From Scleromatobacter sp039920745 (GTDB lineage: Bacteria > Pseudomonadota > Gammaproteobacteria > Burkholderiales > Burkholderiaceae_C): a stretch of 64,000 nt of DNA. The DNA is taken from contig JBDSDD010000063.1 of NCBI GenBank assembly GCA_039920745.1, positions 7,595-71,594 on the forward strand. Direction: 5' to 3'. The stretch's first letter is position 1. Each line of letters opens with the position of its first letter. A model generated the notes under the pieces. It made no database searches. It was not told where the DNA came from and worked only from the letters and a program-made list of their open reading frames with translations. Shown in pieces: positions 35,615 through 43,767 of the stretch. The translations under genes and the position numbers were made by a program.

Positions 35615-37636
35615 ATGAGTTACGTCGTCCTCGCACGCAAGTACCGCCCGCGCACCTTCGAACAGATGGTGGGGCAGGATCACGTCGTGCGCGCGCTGAC
35701 GCATGGGCTGGAGCAGGGTCGGTTGCACCACGCCTACCTGTTCACGGGCACGCGGGGCATCGGCAAGACGACGGTGTCGCGGATCCTGGCCAAGAGCCTC
35801 AACTGCACCGGCCCGGACGGGCAGGGCGGCATCACCGCGCACCCGTGCGGCGTGTGCACGGCCTGCACCGAGATCGACGGCGACCGCTTCATCGACTACA
35901 TCGAGCTCGACGCCGCATCCAACCGCTCGATCGACGAGATCCGCGACCTGATCGAGCGCTCCGCCTACAAGCCGAGCGTGGGGCGCTACAAGGTCTTCAT
36001 GATCGACGAGGCGCACCAGCTCACCAAGGACGCCTTCAACGCGCTGCTCAAGACGCTGGAAGAGCCGCCCGAGTACCTGAAGTTCGTGCTGGCCACGACC
36101 GACCCCGACAAGATGCTGCCGACGGTGCTCAGCCGCTGCCTGCAGTTCAATCTGCGCCCGATGGCGCCCGAAACCGTCGCGGCCCACCTGGAGCAGGTGC
36201 TGGGCGCCGAGGCGATCCCCTTCGACGCCGGCTCGTTGCGCCTGCTGTCGCGCGCCGCGCGCGGCTCGATGCGCGATGGGCTGTCGCTGACTGACCAGGC
36301 CATCGCTTACGGCGCGGGCACGTTGGAAGAAGGCGCGGTGCGCGCGATGCTCGGCACCGTCGACCGCAGCCACGCCAACCGCATCGTCGAATCGCTCGCA
36401 CGACGCGACGCGGCAGCGATGCTGGGCGAGGTCAACGCGCTGCGCGGCCTGGGGCTGTCGGCCGCGGGCACGCTGGAAGAGGTGGCCCGGCTGCTGCAGC
36501 AGATGGCCGTCGAGCAGGCGCTGCCCGGCGCGCTGGACGCCAGCGATTCCGACACCGGGGCCGCCCGCACGCTCGCCGCCGCGATGGCCCCCGACGAGAC
36601 GCAGCTCCTGTACAGCATCGCCGTGCACGGCCGCGCCGAGTTGAGCCTGGCGCCTGATGAATACGCCGGCCTGGTGATGGTGCTGCTGCGCTTCATGGCC
36701 TTCCCCTCGGGCGATGGCGGCGGCTCGGGTGGGGGCGGATCGGCCCCGCCGAGCGCGCGCCAGCCCGATGGCGGCCCGCGTGCGGCGGCCACGCCGTCGG
36801 CCAGCCCGGTTGCGGCGCCGCGACCCGCACCCGCGCCGGTCAGCGCCCCGCCGGCTGCGGCGCCAGTCGCCGCAGCGCCGGCTCCAGTCGTGGCGCAACG
36901 TCCGACGCCGACACCGCTTCCATCGCCGGTCGCCACGGCAGCCTCCGCACCCGCGGCCCCGCTCATGCGCACGCCGCCCGCGGCGCGCGCCGTTGCAGCG
37001 GCGGCGGTCGCCACTGTCGCCGACGACTTCGATCCCCCGTGGAGCAACGAGGAGCCGGACGACCTGATGGATGACCTGCCGGTGCCCACCCGCGGCCGCA
37101 GCGGCAACGCGGCGCCGCCGGTACAGCGTGCGCGTCCGGCCATCGACGAGCTCGAACCCGAATTCGACGACGAGGCGGCCGCCGCGCCGTCGCGCAAGGT
37201 TGCACCGCCCCCGGCGCTGGCGCAGTTCGAGCGCACCGAGCTCGGCTCGCGCTGGTACGCGCTGATCAGCCAGTGCGCCGAAGCTGGCAAGCTGGTCGCG
37301 ATGGTGCGGGCTCTGGCGATGCAATCCGAACTCCTCGCCTGCGACACCGACGGCGAGACGCCGACGTGGCGCCTGCGCGTCAGCCTCGAGACCCTGCGCA
37401 ATCCGGCGCTTTCCGAGAAGCTGTCCGTGATCCTGCGCGAACTGACCGGACAGAGCCTGCAACTGGTCGTCGAGATGGGCGACGCGCAGGACACGCCGCT
37501 CAAGCGCGACGCCGCCGAGGCCGACAAGCGCCAGCGCGCGGCCATCGACGAGATCCAGTCCGACGCCACGGTCCGCGCCTTGCTGGCGCAGTTCCAGACC
37601 GCCCGCATTCTTCCCGGCTCCGTGAAGCCCCTCTGA
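35615..37636 (+). CDS. dnaX: DNA polymerase III subunit gamma/tau
   Basis: Clamp-loader ATPase of the replisome. 673 residues from ATG giving MSYVVLARKYRPRTFEQMVG. Walker A GTRGIGKT at about 45-52, a zinc cluster (CGVCTACTEID), Walker B/DEAH (FMIDEAHQLTKDAF) and LKTLEEPPE follow the family. After residue ~360 comes a long Pro/Ala-rich linker and then the tau-type C-terminal domain. First gene of dnaX-ybaB-recR. I see no clear frameshift signal for a short gamma form. Confidence 0.96.
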   Translation: MSYVVLARKYRPRTFEQMVGQDHVVRALTHGLEQGRLHHAYLFTGTRGIGKTTVSRILAKSLNCTGPDGQGGITAHPCGVCTACTEIDGDRFIDYIELDAASNRSIDEIRDLIERSAYKPSVGRYKVFMIDEAHQLTKDAFNALLKTLEEPPEYLKFVLATTDPDKMLPTVLSRCLQFNLRPMAPETVAAHLEQVLGAEAIPFDAGSLRLLSRAARGSMRDGLSLTDQAIAYGAGTLEEGAVRAMLGTVDRSHANRIVESLARRDAAAMLGEVNALRGLGLSAAGTLEEVARLLQQMAVEQALPGALDASDSDTGAARTLAAAMAPDETQLLYSIAVHGRAELSLAPDEYAGLVMVLLRFMAFPSGDGGGSGGGGSAPPSARQPDGGPRAAATPSASPVAAPRPAPAPVSAPPAAAPVAAAPAPVVAQRPTPTPLPSPVATAASAPAAPLMRTPPAARAVAAAAVATVADDFDPPWSNEEPDDLMDDLPVPTRGRSGNAAPPVQRARPAIDELEPEFDDEAAAAPSRKVAPPPALAQFERTELGSRWYALISQCAEAGKLVAMVRALAMQSELLACDTDGETPTWRLRVSLETLRNPALSEKLSVILRELTGQSLQLVVEMGDAQDTPLKRDAAEADKRQRAAIDEIQSDATVRALLAQFQTARILPGSVKPL

Positions 37637-37687
37637 TTCCCTCCCGGAGTCGATGACGACTCCAACGAACACGAAAGGTCGTACCCC

Positions 37688-38014
37688 ATGATGAAAGGTC
37701 AACTCGCCGGTCTGATGAAACAGGCCCAGGCGATGCAGGACAACCTGAAGAAGGTGCAGGACGAGCTCGCCACCATCGAGGTCGATGGCCAGGCTGGCAA
37801 CGGCCTCGTCAAGATCACGATGACGTGCAAGCACGACGTCCGCCGCGTCACGATCGACCCGAGCCTGCTCGCGGACGACAAGGACATGCTCGAGGACATG
37901 GTGGCCGCCGCGTTCAACGATGCGCTGCGCAACGCCGAAGAGGTGAGCACCGCCAAGATGGGCAAGGCCACTGCCGGCATGCCCTTGCCCCCCGGCATGA
38001 AGATGCCGTTCTGA
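37688..38014 (+). CDS. YbaB/EbfC family nucleoid-associated protein
   Basis: 108 residues, full-length family match: KGQLAGLMKQAQAMQDNLKK, NGLVKITMTCKHDVRRVTID and MPLPPGMKMPF at the end. Binds DNA as a dimer. Between dnaX and recR, its usual place. Two adjacent ATGs; the first is used (ribosome site AAAGG). Confidence 0.95.
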   Translation: MMKGQLAGLMKQAQAMQDNLKKVQDELATIEVDGQAGNGLVKITMTCKHDVRRVTIDPSLLADDKDMLEDMVAAAFNDALRNAEEVSTAKMGKATAGMPLPPGMKMPF

Positions 38015-38016
38015 GG

Positions 38017-38060
38017 GCCCCTACGCTCCCGCTGGTCGCTGCCCCCCGAGGGGGAGCTCG
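38017..38060. repeat. Dispersed intergenic repeat, degenerate copy
   Basis: GGTCGCTGCCCCCCGAGGGGG resembles parts of copies A (35422) and B (55522). Between ybaB and recR. Confidence 0.4.
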
Positions 38061-38161
38061 GGTCGGCTCGGATGTGATCCTCGCTTCCCGAGAGCTTGGA
38101 CCTTCCGGGCTCGGTCCGAGCGGCAGCGCCGGTTCCAAACACAGAAAATGGTTCACGAAGG

Positions 38162-38749
38162 ATGACTGAAGCTCGTTTGCTGTCGCTCGTGGAGGCCTTG
38201 CGCATCCTGCCCGGCGTGGGCGTCAAGTCGGCGCAGCGCATGGCGTTCCACCTGCTGCAGCACGACCGCGACGGTGCGCTGCGGCTGGCGACGGCGCTGG
38301 ATGCCGCGGTGCACGACATCCGCCACTGCGAGCGTTGCCACACGTTCACCGAGCACGCACTGTGCGACGTCTGCGCCGATCCTGACCGCGACGCCAGCGT
38401 GCTGTGCATCGTCGAGACGCCAGCCGACCAGTCGGCGCTGGAGCGCACCGGCAGCTACAAGGGCCTGTACTTCGTGCTGATGGGGCGGCTCAGCCCGCTC
38501 GACGGCGTCGGCGTGGGCGACATCGGCGTCGGCCCGCTGCTGGAGCGCGTCGAACGCGAGCCGGTCGGCGAGGTCATCCTCGCCACCAGCTTCACCGCCG
38601 AGGGCGAGGTCACCTCGCACGTGATCGGCGAGGCGCTGAAGGCGCGCGGCATCACCGTGTCGCGGCTCGCGCGCGGCGTGCCCGCCGGCAGCGAGCTCGA
38701 ATACGTCGACTTGTCGACCATCGCGCACGCGCTCGCCGACCGGCGCTGA
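38162..38749 (+). CDS. recR: Recombination mediator RecR
   Basis: 195 residues. N-terminal helix-hairpin-helix (LRILPGVGVKSAQRMAFHLL), a C4 zinc finger (CERCHTFTEHALCDVC), then a Toprim domain (VLCIVETPADQSALERTGSY, YFVLMGRLSPLDGVG). With RecO it loads RecA on gapped DNA. Starts at the ATG of MTEARLLS. Confidence 0.96.
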   Translation: MTEARLLSLVEALRILPGVGVKSAQRMAFHLLQHDRDGALRLATALDAAVHDIRHCERCHTFTEHALCDVCADPDRDASVLCIVETPADQSALERTGSYKGLYFVLMGRLSPLDGVGVGDIGVGPLLERVEREPVGEVILATSFTAEGEVTSHVIGEALKARGITVSRLARGVPAGSELEYVDLSTIAHALADRR

Positions 38750-38875
38750 CCCGCGGGCAACCCGGGTGTTCGACGGCGGACACCACCGCTGCGGTCCCGC
38801 CCCCCACACGCTCTGACAGAATCGCTTTCGCACCGTGCCAGCGGCGGTGCGCGTGACGCCGGAGAGCCGCCCCGT

Positions 38876-40552
38876 TTGAGCCCGTCCCTTGCTTCGCCTG
38901 ACCTCGCCAGCGTGCGTGTGCCGGGCATCTCCCTCAGCGACCGTTTGCTGCACAAGCTCAAGCGGCTCGTGGCGGGGCGTCCGTACTTCTCGGGCTCGGT
39001 CGTCGTCCACGGCGTGTTGGCGCTGCTGCTGTTGAACGTCGCCGCGTTCGACGCGCGCAAGAGCGCGCAGGTGGCCGCGGCCGAAGCCACCAGGGACGCG
39101 CAGCGCATCGCGCAGACGAAGGCGCGCGACCTGCAGCACCGCGTCGAACGCATGGCGTCCCTGTTGGCGGAGCTCGAGCCGACGGCCAAGGCCTTGCCGC
39201 CCGGCACGGCGGACGCGTCGCCAGAAGTGCTGGCGCAACGTGCGCAGCAACTGGCCGACGCAATCGACGCGGCCGACCGCGAGGCGCGCGCCGCCGACCT
39301 GGCGCGCCTCACCCAGATGAGCCCCGACGAGGCGCGCCGAAAGCTTGCTCAGGAGGCCGCGCCGTCCCGGCCCGTGCTGCCCGAGAACGCGGCCCAGAAG
39401 ATCGTGCGCCTCGAACTCCGGGCGCGCGAGATCGCCGAGGCCCGGCGTGCGCGCCTGGACGCGCAGCGCGAGGGGCTGCGCGTGACGAGCACGCACGCGC
39501 ACGCGAAAGCGCAGCGCATCTACGCGCCCGACGCCGCGCTGGCCCACACGACGCCGGCGTCCGGCACGACCGGCCAGGCCCACGTCGCCGACGGCATCCC
39601 GCGCTCGGCGGCCGAGCAACTGGCCGCGATGGTGCGGCTGGGCGGCCCGCAAGGGCGTGTCGGCGTGGTCGGCACCGAGGCGGGGCTGTCGGTCAATCGC
39701 GAACATGTCAAGGGCGTGGCCGGCGGACGCAACGCCACCGAGCAGGACTTCGGGCGCGACTCCGACAAGGCAGCCCAGACCCGCTCGGTCGTGCTCGAAG
39801 GGCAGAGTGGCAAGAGCGGGCGCAACGGTGGCGTCGGCGAGAACGGATCGGGCGAGACGAAGAACGGCAGCCGCGCCCCCGATGCCACGCCGCGGGGGCT
39901 GTCGGCGGTGCGCATCGCGGGCAGCTCGCTCGACCTCACCGGCAGCGGCGCGGGCGGGCACCACGAGCTCGTGCGCTACGCGTCGCCGCCGACGGTCGAC
40001 ATGGCCACGCTGCACACCGCCGCGGGACGTGTATTCGGCGCCGGAGGCACCTACGCCGAGCGCGTCTACCTGGACACCTGGTACGTGATCGGCCCGTTCG
40101 AGGGCCATGGCGACGAGTCGATGCAGGCCGCCTATCCGCCCGAGGACGCCGTCGACCTCGACGCCGCCTACCCGGGCCCCGAGGGCCGCACGCTGACCTG
40201 GCAGTTCACCAGCCGCGGCTTCTATCCGTTCATCCCGCCCGACCGGCGTGCCAACGCGGTCTACTACGCGTACACCGAACTGCGGGTGGACGACGATCGG
40301 GACGTGTGGATCGCCGTCGCCGCCGACGACGACTCGATGATGTGGGTCGACGAGCGTCTCGTGTGGGTCAGCGCGCCTGGTGACAAGCCCTGGTATCACC
40401 CGCCGTACTATCTGCGCGACGAGCTCGTCGGCAGCCTTTCGCTGAGGGAGGGCCAGCGCCGGGTCCACCTCACTGCGGGCGTGCACCGACTGCTGTTCAA
40501 GCTGTACAACGACAGCGACCGCACCTTCTTCTCCGTTGTCCTCTCCAAGTAA
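38876..40552 (+). CDS. Membrane-anchored protein with sugar-binding-like C-terminus, linked to ExbBD
   Basis: 558 residues from TTG. One anchor helix at ~40-60 (SVVVHGVLALLLLNVAAF); then a coiled-coil region rich in Ala, Arg, Glu (residues 60-200); a Gly/Ser linker; and a C-terminal beta domain: TWYVIGPFEGHGDES, YPPEDAVDLDAAYPG, then WIAVAADDDSMMWVDERLV. This last part resembles beta-sandwich domains that bind carbohydrate. The gene is directly followed by ExbB and ExbD genes with tight spacing, so the protein may take the place of TonB or couple proton force to an envelope task. Not a known family to me. Confidence 0.65.
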   Translation: MSPSLASPDLASVRVPGISLSDRLLHKLKRLVAGRPYFSGSVVVHGVLALLLLNVAAFDARKSAQVAAAEATRDAQRIAQTKARDLQHRVERMASLLAELEPTAKALPPGTADASPEVLAQRAQQLADAIDAADREARAADLARLTQMSPDEARRKLAQEAAPSRPVLPENAAQKIVRLELRAREIAEARRARLDAQREGLRVTSTHAHAKAQRIYAPDAALAHTTPASGTTGQAHVADGIPRSAAEQLAAMVRLGGPQGRVGVVGTEAGLSVNREHVKGVAGGRNATEQDFGRDSDKAAQTRSVVLEGQSGKSGRNGGVGENGSGETKNGSRAPDATPRGLSAVRIAGSSLDLTGSGAGGHHELVRYASPPTVDMATLHTAAGRVFGAGGTYAERVYLDTWYVIGPFEGHGDESMQAAYPPEDAVDLDAAYPGPEGRTLTWQFTSRGFYPFIPPDRRANAVYYAYTELRVDDDRDVWIAVAADDDSMMWVDERLVWVSAPGDKPWYHPPYYLRDELVGSLSLREGQRRVHLTAGVHRLLFKLYNDSDRTFFSVVLSK

Positions 40553-40569
40553 GCTCTCAGGAAGCCACC

Positions 40570-41199
40570 TTGCAATTCAATCTGTTCCAACAACTGGCCA
40601 CCGGCGGCGCCGGCATCTGGGTGATCGGCGCGCTGTCGGTGCTGATGATCACCGTCGCCATCGAACGTTTCCACCGCTTCCGCGTGTCAGCCGTCGTGCC
40701 GTCGGGGCTGGTCGACGAGATCGTGCCGCTGTGGCAGGCCGGCCAGTTCGACTTGCTGCAGCAGGCCTTGAAGCGCCACGACAGCGTGCTCGCCAAGGCC
40801 ATCGCCTTCCTCGTGGCCAATCGCGCGCGCTGGTCGGCCGAGGTGCTGGGCAACCGAGTCGGCGAGCTCGCGTCGCGCGAACTGCGCCTGCAGCAGCAAC
40901 GCGCCTACCCGCTGGCGGTGGTCGCCACCGTGGCGCCCATCGTCGGCCTGCTGGGCACCGTGGTCGGCATGATCGAGGCCTTCCACGTGATCGCGTTCAC
41001 CGGCGGCATGGGCGACGCCTCGCTGCTGGCCGGCGGCATCTCCAAGGCGCTGATCAATACCGCGGCTGGCCTCAGCGTCGCGCTGCCAGCGCTCGCACTG
41101 CACCACTTCTTCCGCCATCGCCTGACGGTGGGCGGCCTGGCGCTCGAGGTTCAGCTCGAACGGGTGCTCGACGCCTGCGTGCGTGACGGAGGCCACTGA
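40570..41199 (+). CDS. MotA/TolQ/ExbB proton channel family protein
   Basis: 209 residues, TTG start with AGGA 7 nt before. First helix after a short N-terminus (GIWVIGALSVLMITVAIERF); the two helices of the channel domain are AVVATVAPIVGLLGTVVGM-type and ISKALINTAAGLSVALPALA. Overlaps ExbD by ATGA. Energises an outer-membrane or envelope system using the proton gradient. Confidence 0.9.
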   Translation: MQFNLFQQLATGGAGIWVIGALSVLMITVAIERFHRFRVSAVVPSGLVDEIVPLWQAGQFDLLQQALKRHDSVLAKAIAFLVANRARWSAEVLGNRVGELASRELRLQQQRAYPLAVVATVAPIVGLLGTVVGMIEAFHVIAFTGGMGDASLLAGGISKALINTAAGLSVALPALALHHFFRHRLTVGGLALEVQLERVLDACVRDGGH

Positions 41200-41627
41200 T
41201 GCGCATCGACGTCGGCGAGGAGGAGCAGCCCGAGATCAGCCTGATCGCGCTGATCGACTGCATCTTCTTCCTGCTCATGTTCTTCATGGTGGCTACTTCG
41301 TTCCAGAAGCAGGCCGAGGGCAAGGCGCAGAAGCAACTGCCGATCACGCTGCCGCAATCGGCGGTGTCGCTGGATCGGACGGATGCCGATCCGAGCCCGG
41401 TCATCATCGGCGTCGACGTGAAGGGCGGCCTCTACTGGGGCCGAGATCCGGTGACGACGGTGGAGTTGCGCGAGCGCCTGCACGCCGAGGCCCAGCGCGA
41501 CCCGAACCGCGCGGTGCGCATCGACGGCGATACCCAGGTGCCGTACCAGGAGGTCGTGCACCTGCTGGACCTGTGCCAGTTCGAGGGGCTCACGCACATC
41601 TCGATGCGCACGCGGGCCGGCCGCTGA
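41199..41627 (+). CDS. ExbD/TolR family protein
   Basis: 142 residues with one helix near the N-terminus (LIALIDCIFFLLMFFMVATS); the functional Asp is in LIDCIFF. Periplasmic domain EVVHLLDLCQFEGLTHISMR matches ExbD. Coupled to ExbB. No TonB gene follows; the upstream anchored protein is the obvious partner. Confidence 0.9.
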   Translation: MRIDVGEEEQPEISLIALIDCIFFLLMFFMVATSFQKQAEGKAQKQLPITLPQSAVSLDRTDADPSPVIIGVDVKGGLYWGRDPVTTVELRERLHAEAQRDPNRAVRIDGDTQVPYQEVVHLLDLCQFEGLTHISMRTRAGR

Positions 41628-41639
41628 CGGTTCCAGGCG

Positions 41640-41999
41640 CTACTTGCAGGTCAGCGTGGGATGCGCCTCGCCGCCGGAATACCTGCACACCGACACCGGT
41701 TTCACGAGCTTGACGTCCTCACTGGCCGCGCCGTAGTGGCAGCGGATCGTGAGGACGCGGTGCGCGTCGTAGACGGTCTTGACCGAGTAGGTGTTGGCGC
41801 CGGCCTGGTCGTCGTCGGGCGCCAGCAGCACCTGTTCTGCCGGATCGCCGTCGAACAGGTCGATCTGGCTCACGCCCGTGCCCGCGTGCACCGGGCACAC
41901 GCCGGCTGGCGCGGGTGCGCGATCGGCGCCTGCACACGCCGTGGCCACGAAACAGGCCGCGATGCAGGCGGCCCGCCGGATCCACTCATTCGATGACAT
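41640..41999 (-). CDS. STY0301-family lipoprotein, likely immunity protein
   Basis: 119 residues: signal with lipobox ATAC, then GVCPVHAGTGVSQ, a DGDPAEQVLLAPDDD segment, RCHYG and CRYSGGEAHPTLTCK; the cysteine-bounded layout fits STY0301 proteins. Its ATG lies inside the end of the amidase gene (14-bp overlap), so they are translationally coupled. As a lipoprotein it sits where it could block a periplasmic peptidoglycan amidase. Confidence 0.72.
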   Translation of the reverse strand: MSSNEWIRRAACIAACFVATACAGADRAPAPAGVCPVHAGTGVSQIDLFDGDPAEQVLLAPDDDQAGANTYSVKTVYDAHRVLTIRCHYGAASEDVKLVKPVSVCRYSGGEAHPTLTCK

Positions 42000-42423
42000 A
42001 GAACCCGTCTCCCCGGTTGGACACGCCGGTGCCATCCCAGCGAATCGTGCGCGGGCCGACGGCCTTGCCCGTGCCCGTGATCCATTGATCGTAGACGTGG
42101 ATGCCGACCTTGTCCTGCTTGACGTAGATCGCGGCGTGGCCGACATAGGTGCCGACTGTGTCGAAGGTGGCGATGGCCGTGCCTTCGGCGATGGTCGCGT
42201 TGCCCTTGACCGGAACGCCCTTGGTCCACTTGCCGGTGTTGACGGGAACGGTGGGGCAGACGGTCGTGACGTAGGAGACGCACTGGCCGCAGTAGTCCGG
42301 GTTGTGGCGCTGGTCCGCGGCCGGGTGGGCGGCGAACGGGCCGAGGGAGGACGTGCGCGTGCACACCCATTTGCCTTCGGGGGCGTTGGCGTTGGTGGTG
42401 TAGTTCGGTGAGACGTAGGCCAT
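41986..42423 (-). CDS. BPSL0067-family protein (Tae2-like peptidoglycan amidase)
   Basis: 145 residues without signal peptide. Cysteine in YCGQCVSYVTTV (around residue 48) and histidine in VGHAAIYV are the likely NlpC/P60-type catalytic pair, and an Asp/Trp segment VYDQWITG follows. Members of this family include type VI secretion amidase effectors of the Tae2 group. Lack of a signal peptide fits export by T6SS. Overlaps the STY0301-type lipoprotein gene. No T6SS genes are in the window. Confidence 0.72.
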   Translation of the reverse strand: MAYVSPNYTTNANAPEGKWVCTRTSSLGPFAAHPAADQRHNPDYCGQCVSYVTTVCPTVPVNTGKWTKGVPVKGNATIAEGTAIATFDTVGTYVGHAAIYVKQDKVGIHVYDQWITGTGKAVGPRTIRWDGTGVSNRGDGFYVIE

Positions 42424-42519
42424 CGAGGTTCTCGTATCCAGGGGGAGCCCTCACGCTAGGGAGGCTGGTGGTCCGGCGCCATCCCTACTGCGTGCGCGCA
42501 ACGTGTGGTATCGCGCAGT

Positions 42520-43311
42520 TCAAGCGTCTTGCTGCGCGATCCGTTGGTGCGTGCGCAGGGCCTCCAGCCGGGTTTGCGCCTCGCCGCCGAGGTCAGGTGG
42601 CAGGCTCTGTTTCGCGCGCAGATAGCGATCGCTGAAGACGTCCAGCGTTGCTTCCAGCACCCGCGCCGCGCATTCGTCGCCGGCCAGCGCGAGGCACAGC
42701 GCCGCCACCTCGGCGGTACAGAAGTGATGCTCGTGCCAGGATCGGCGCAACTTGTAGCGCGAGACCTGCTCCGGGGTCAGGCTCAGCACTGGAAACCGGT
42801 CGAGGTACGGGCTCTTGCGGAACGCCTTGCGGGCCTCGGACCACGTGCCGTCCATCAGGATGAACAGCGGCCGGCGGCCCGGCGCCGCGTCCACTTCGGT
42901 GACCACGCGCGAGGGCAGCGCGAACTCGCCGGGGAACACCACCATCGGTTGCCACTGCGGATCGTCCAGCAGCGCCAGCAGTGCGGCGTCGACCTGCAGG
43001 CGCGACCACGCGAACGCCTGCGTGTCGGGCACGACATCGGCCACGAGCCAGCCGGTGTTGCTGGGCTTGAGCGGCTCGAACTCGCACATCACGAGGCACA
43101 CCCCCGCGCGCGTGGGCACGCTCGTGCGCAACGCGCACATGCAGTGGCTGGGGGCCAGGCGGCACGCGGGGCAGCGCTCCTTGCGCGGGCCGCCACGGTC
43201 GAGGCGCGGCAGGGTCTCGCTCGTGGCCAGGCAGGCGTCGCGCAAGAGAGCGACCGCGTGTGGCGGCCGCGGGTGCGGGGCGGGCGCGGTCGCGTTGGCC
43301 GGATGTCCCAC
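42520..43311 (-). CDS. DTW domain protein, probable tRNA-uridine aminocarboxypropyltransferase
   Basis: 263 residues from GTG, 12 bp after the upstream gene's stop. Zinc-type cysteines (CPACRLAPSHCMC), the DTW-like motif LMDGTWSEARKAF and a YKLRRS segment are as in the TapT/DTWD family, which adds acp3 to tRNA uridine. Start is uncertain because no good ATG exists. Likely cotranscribed with the NTF2-like gene. Confidence 0.85.
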   Translation of the reverse strand: MGHPANATAPAPHPRPPHAVALLRDACLATSETLPRLDRGGPRKERCPACRLAPSHCMCALRTSVPTRAGVCLVMCEFEPLKPSNTGWLVADVVPDTQAFAWSRLQVDAALLALLDDPQWQPMVVFPGEFALPSRVVTEVDAAPGRRPLFILMDGTWSEARKAFRKSPYLDRFPVLSLTPEQVSRYKLRRSWHEHHFCTAEVAALCLALAGDECAARVLEATLDVFSDRYLRAKQSLPPDLGGEAQTRLEALRTHQRIAQQDA

Positions 43312-43322
43312 GCGGATACGCG

Positions 43323-43730
43323 TCAGGGTGCCTGGCCGGCCTGCGCCGCCTGCAGCATCTCGCCCATCTTCTGGTGGATGATGTTCATGCCCTTGAGCGG
43401 CCGGATCATCACCTTGAACGCGACGATCTGGTTGGCGTCGTTCCACGTGATGATGTCGACGCCGTTGACGAGGATGCCGTCGATCGCCGTCTCGAACTCC
43501 AGCATGGCGTCGTGCGCGCCGACGATCTCGCGCACGTAGCGGAACGTCGGGTTGAAGAACACCTGGAACGCGGCCGACAGGTACATCACCGTCAGCTTGC
43601 GGCCGTGCTGCGGCGCGTGGACGACCGGCGAATGAAAAACGGCGTCTTCGGCAACCAGGTCGCGCAGGCCAGCCACGTCGCCGGTGCGCACCAGTCGGTG
43701 CCAGGTATCGAGGGCGAGGGAACTGCTCAT
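43323..43730 (-). CDS. NTF2-like/SnoaL-type protein
   Basis: 135 residues: helix-rich start LALDTWHRLVRTGDVAGLRD, then DAVFHSPVV and sheet segments (YLSAAFQVFF, GVDIITWND, VAFKVMIRP) as in the NTF2-like fold often labelled nuclear transport factor 2. Function unknown. ATG chosen to give MSSSLALD. Confidence 0.8.
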   Translation of the reverse strand: MSSSLALDTWHRLVRTGDVAGLRDLVAEDAVFHSPVVHAPQHGRKLTVMYLSAAFQVFFNPTFRYVREIVGAHDAMLEFETAIDGILVNGVDIITWNDANQIVAFKVMIRPLKGMNIIHQKMGEMLQAAQAGQAP

Positions 43731-43767
43731 CGCGAATCCTTGTTGGTGCGGGCTGGCGTTGCCCAGG

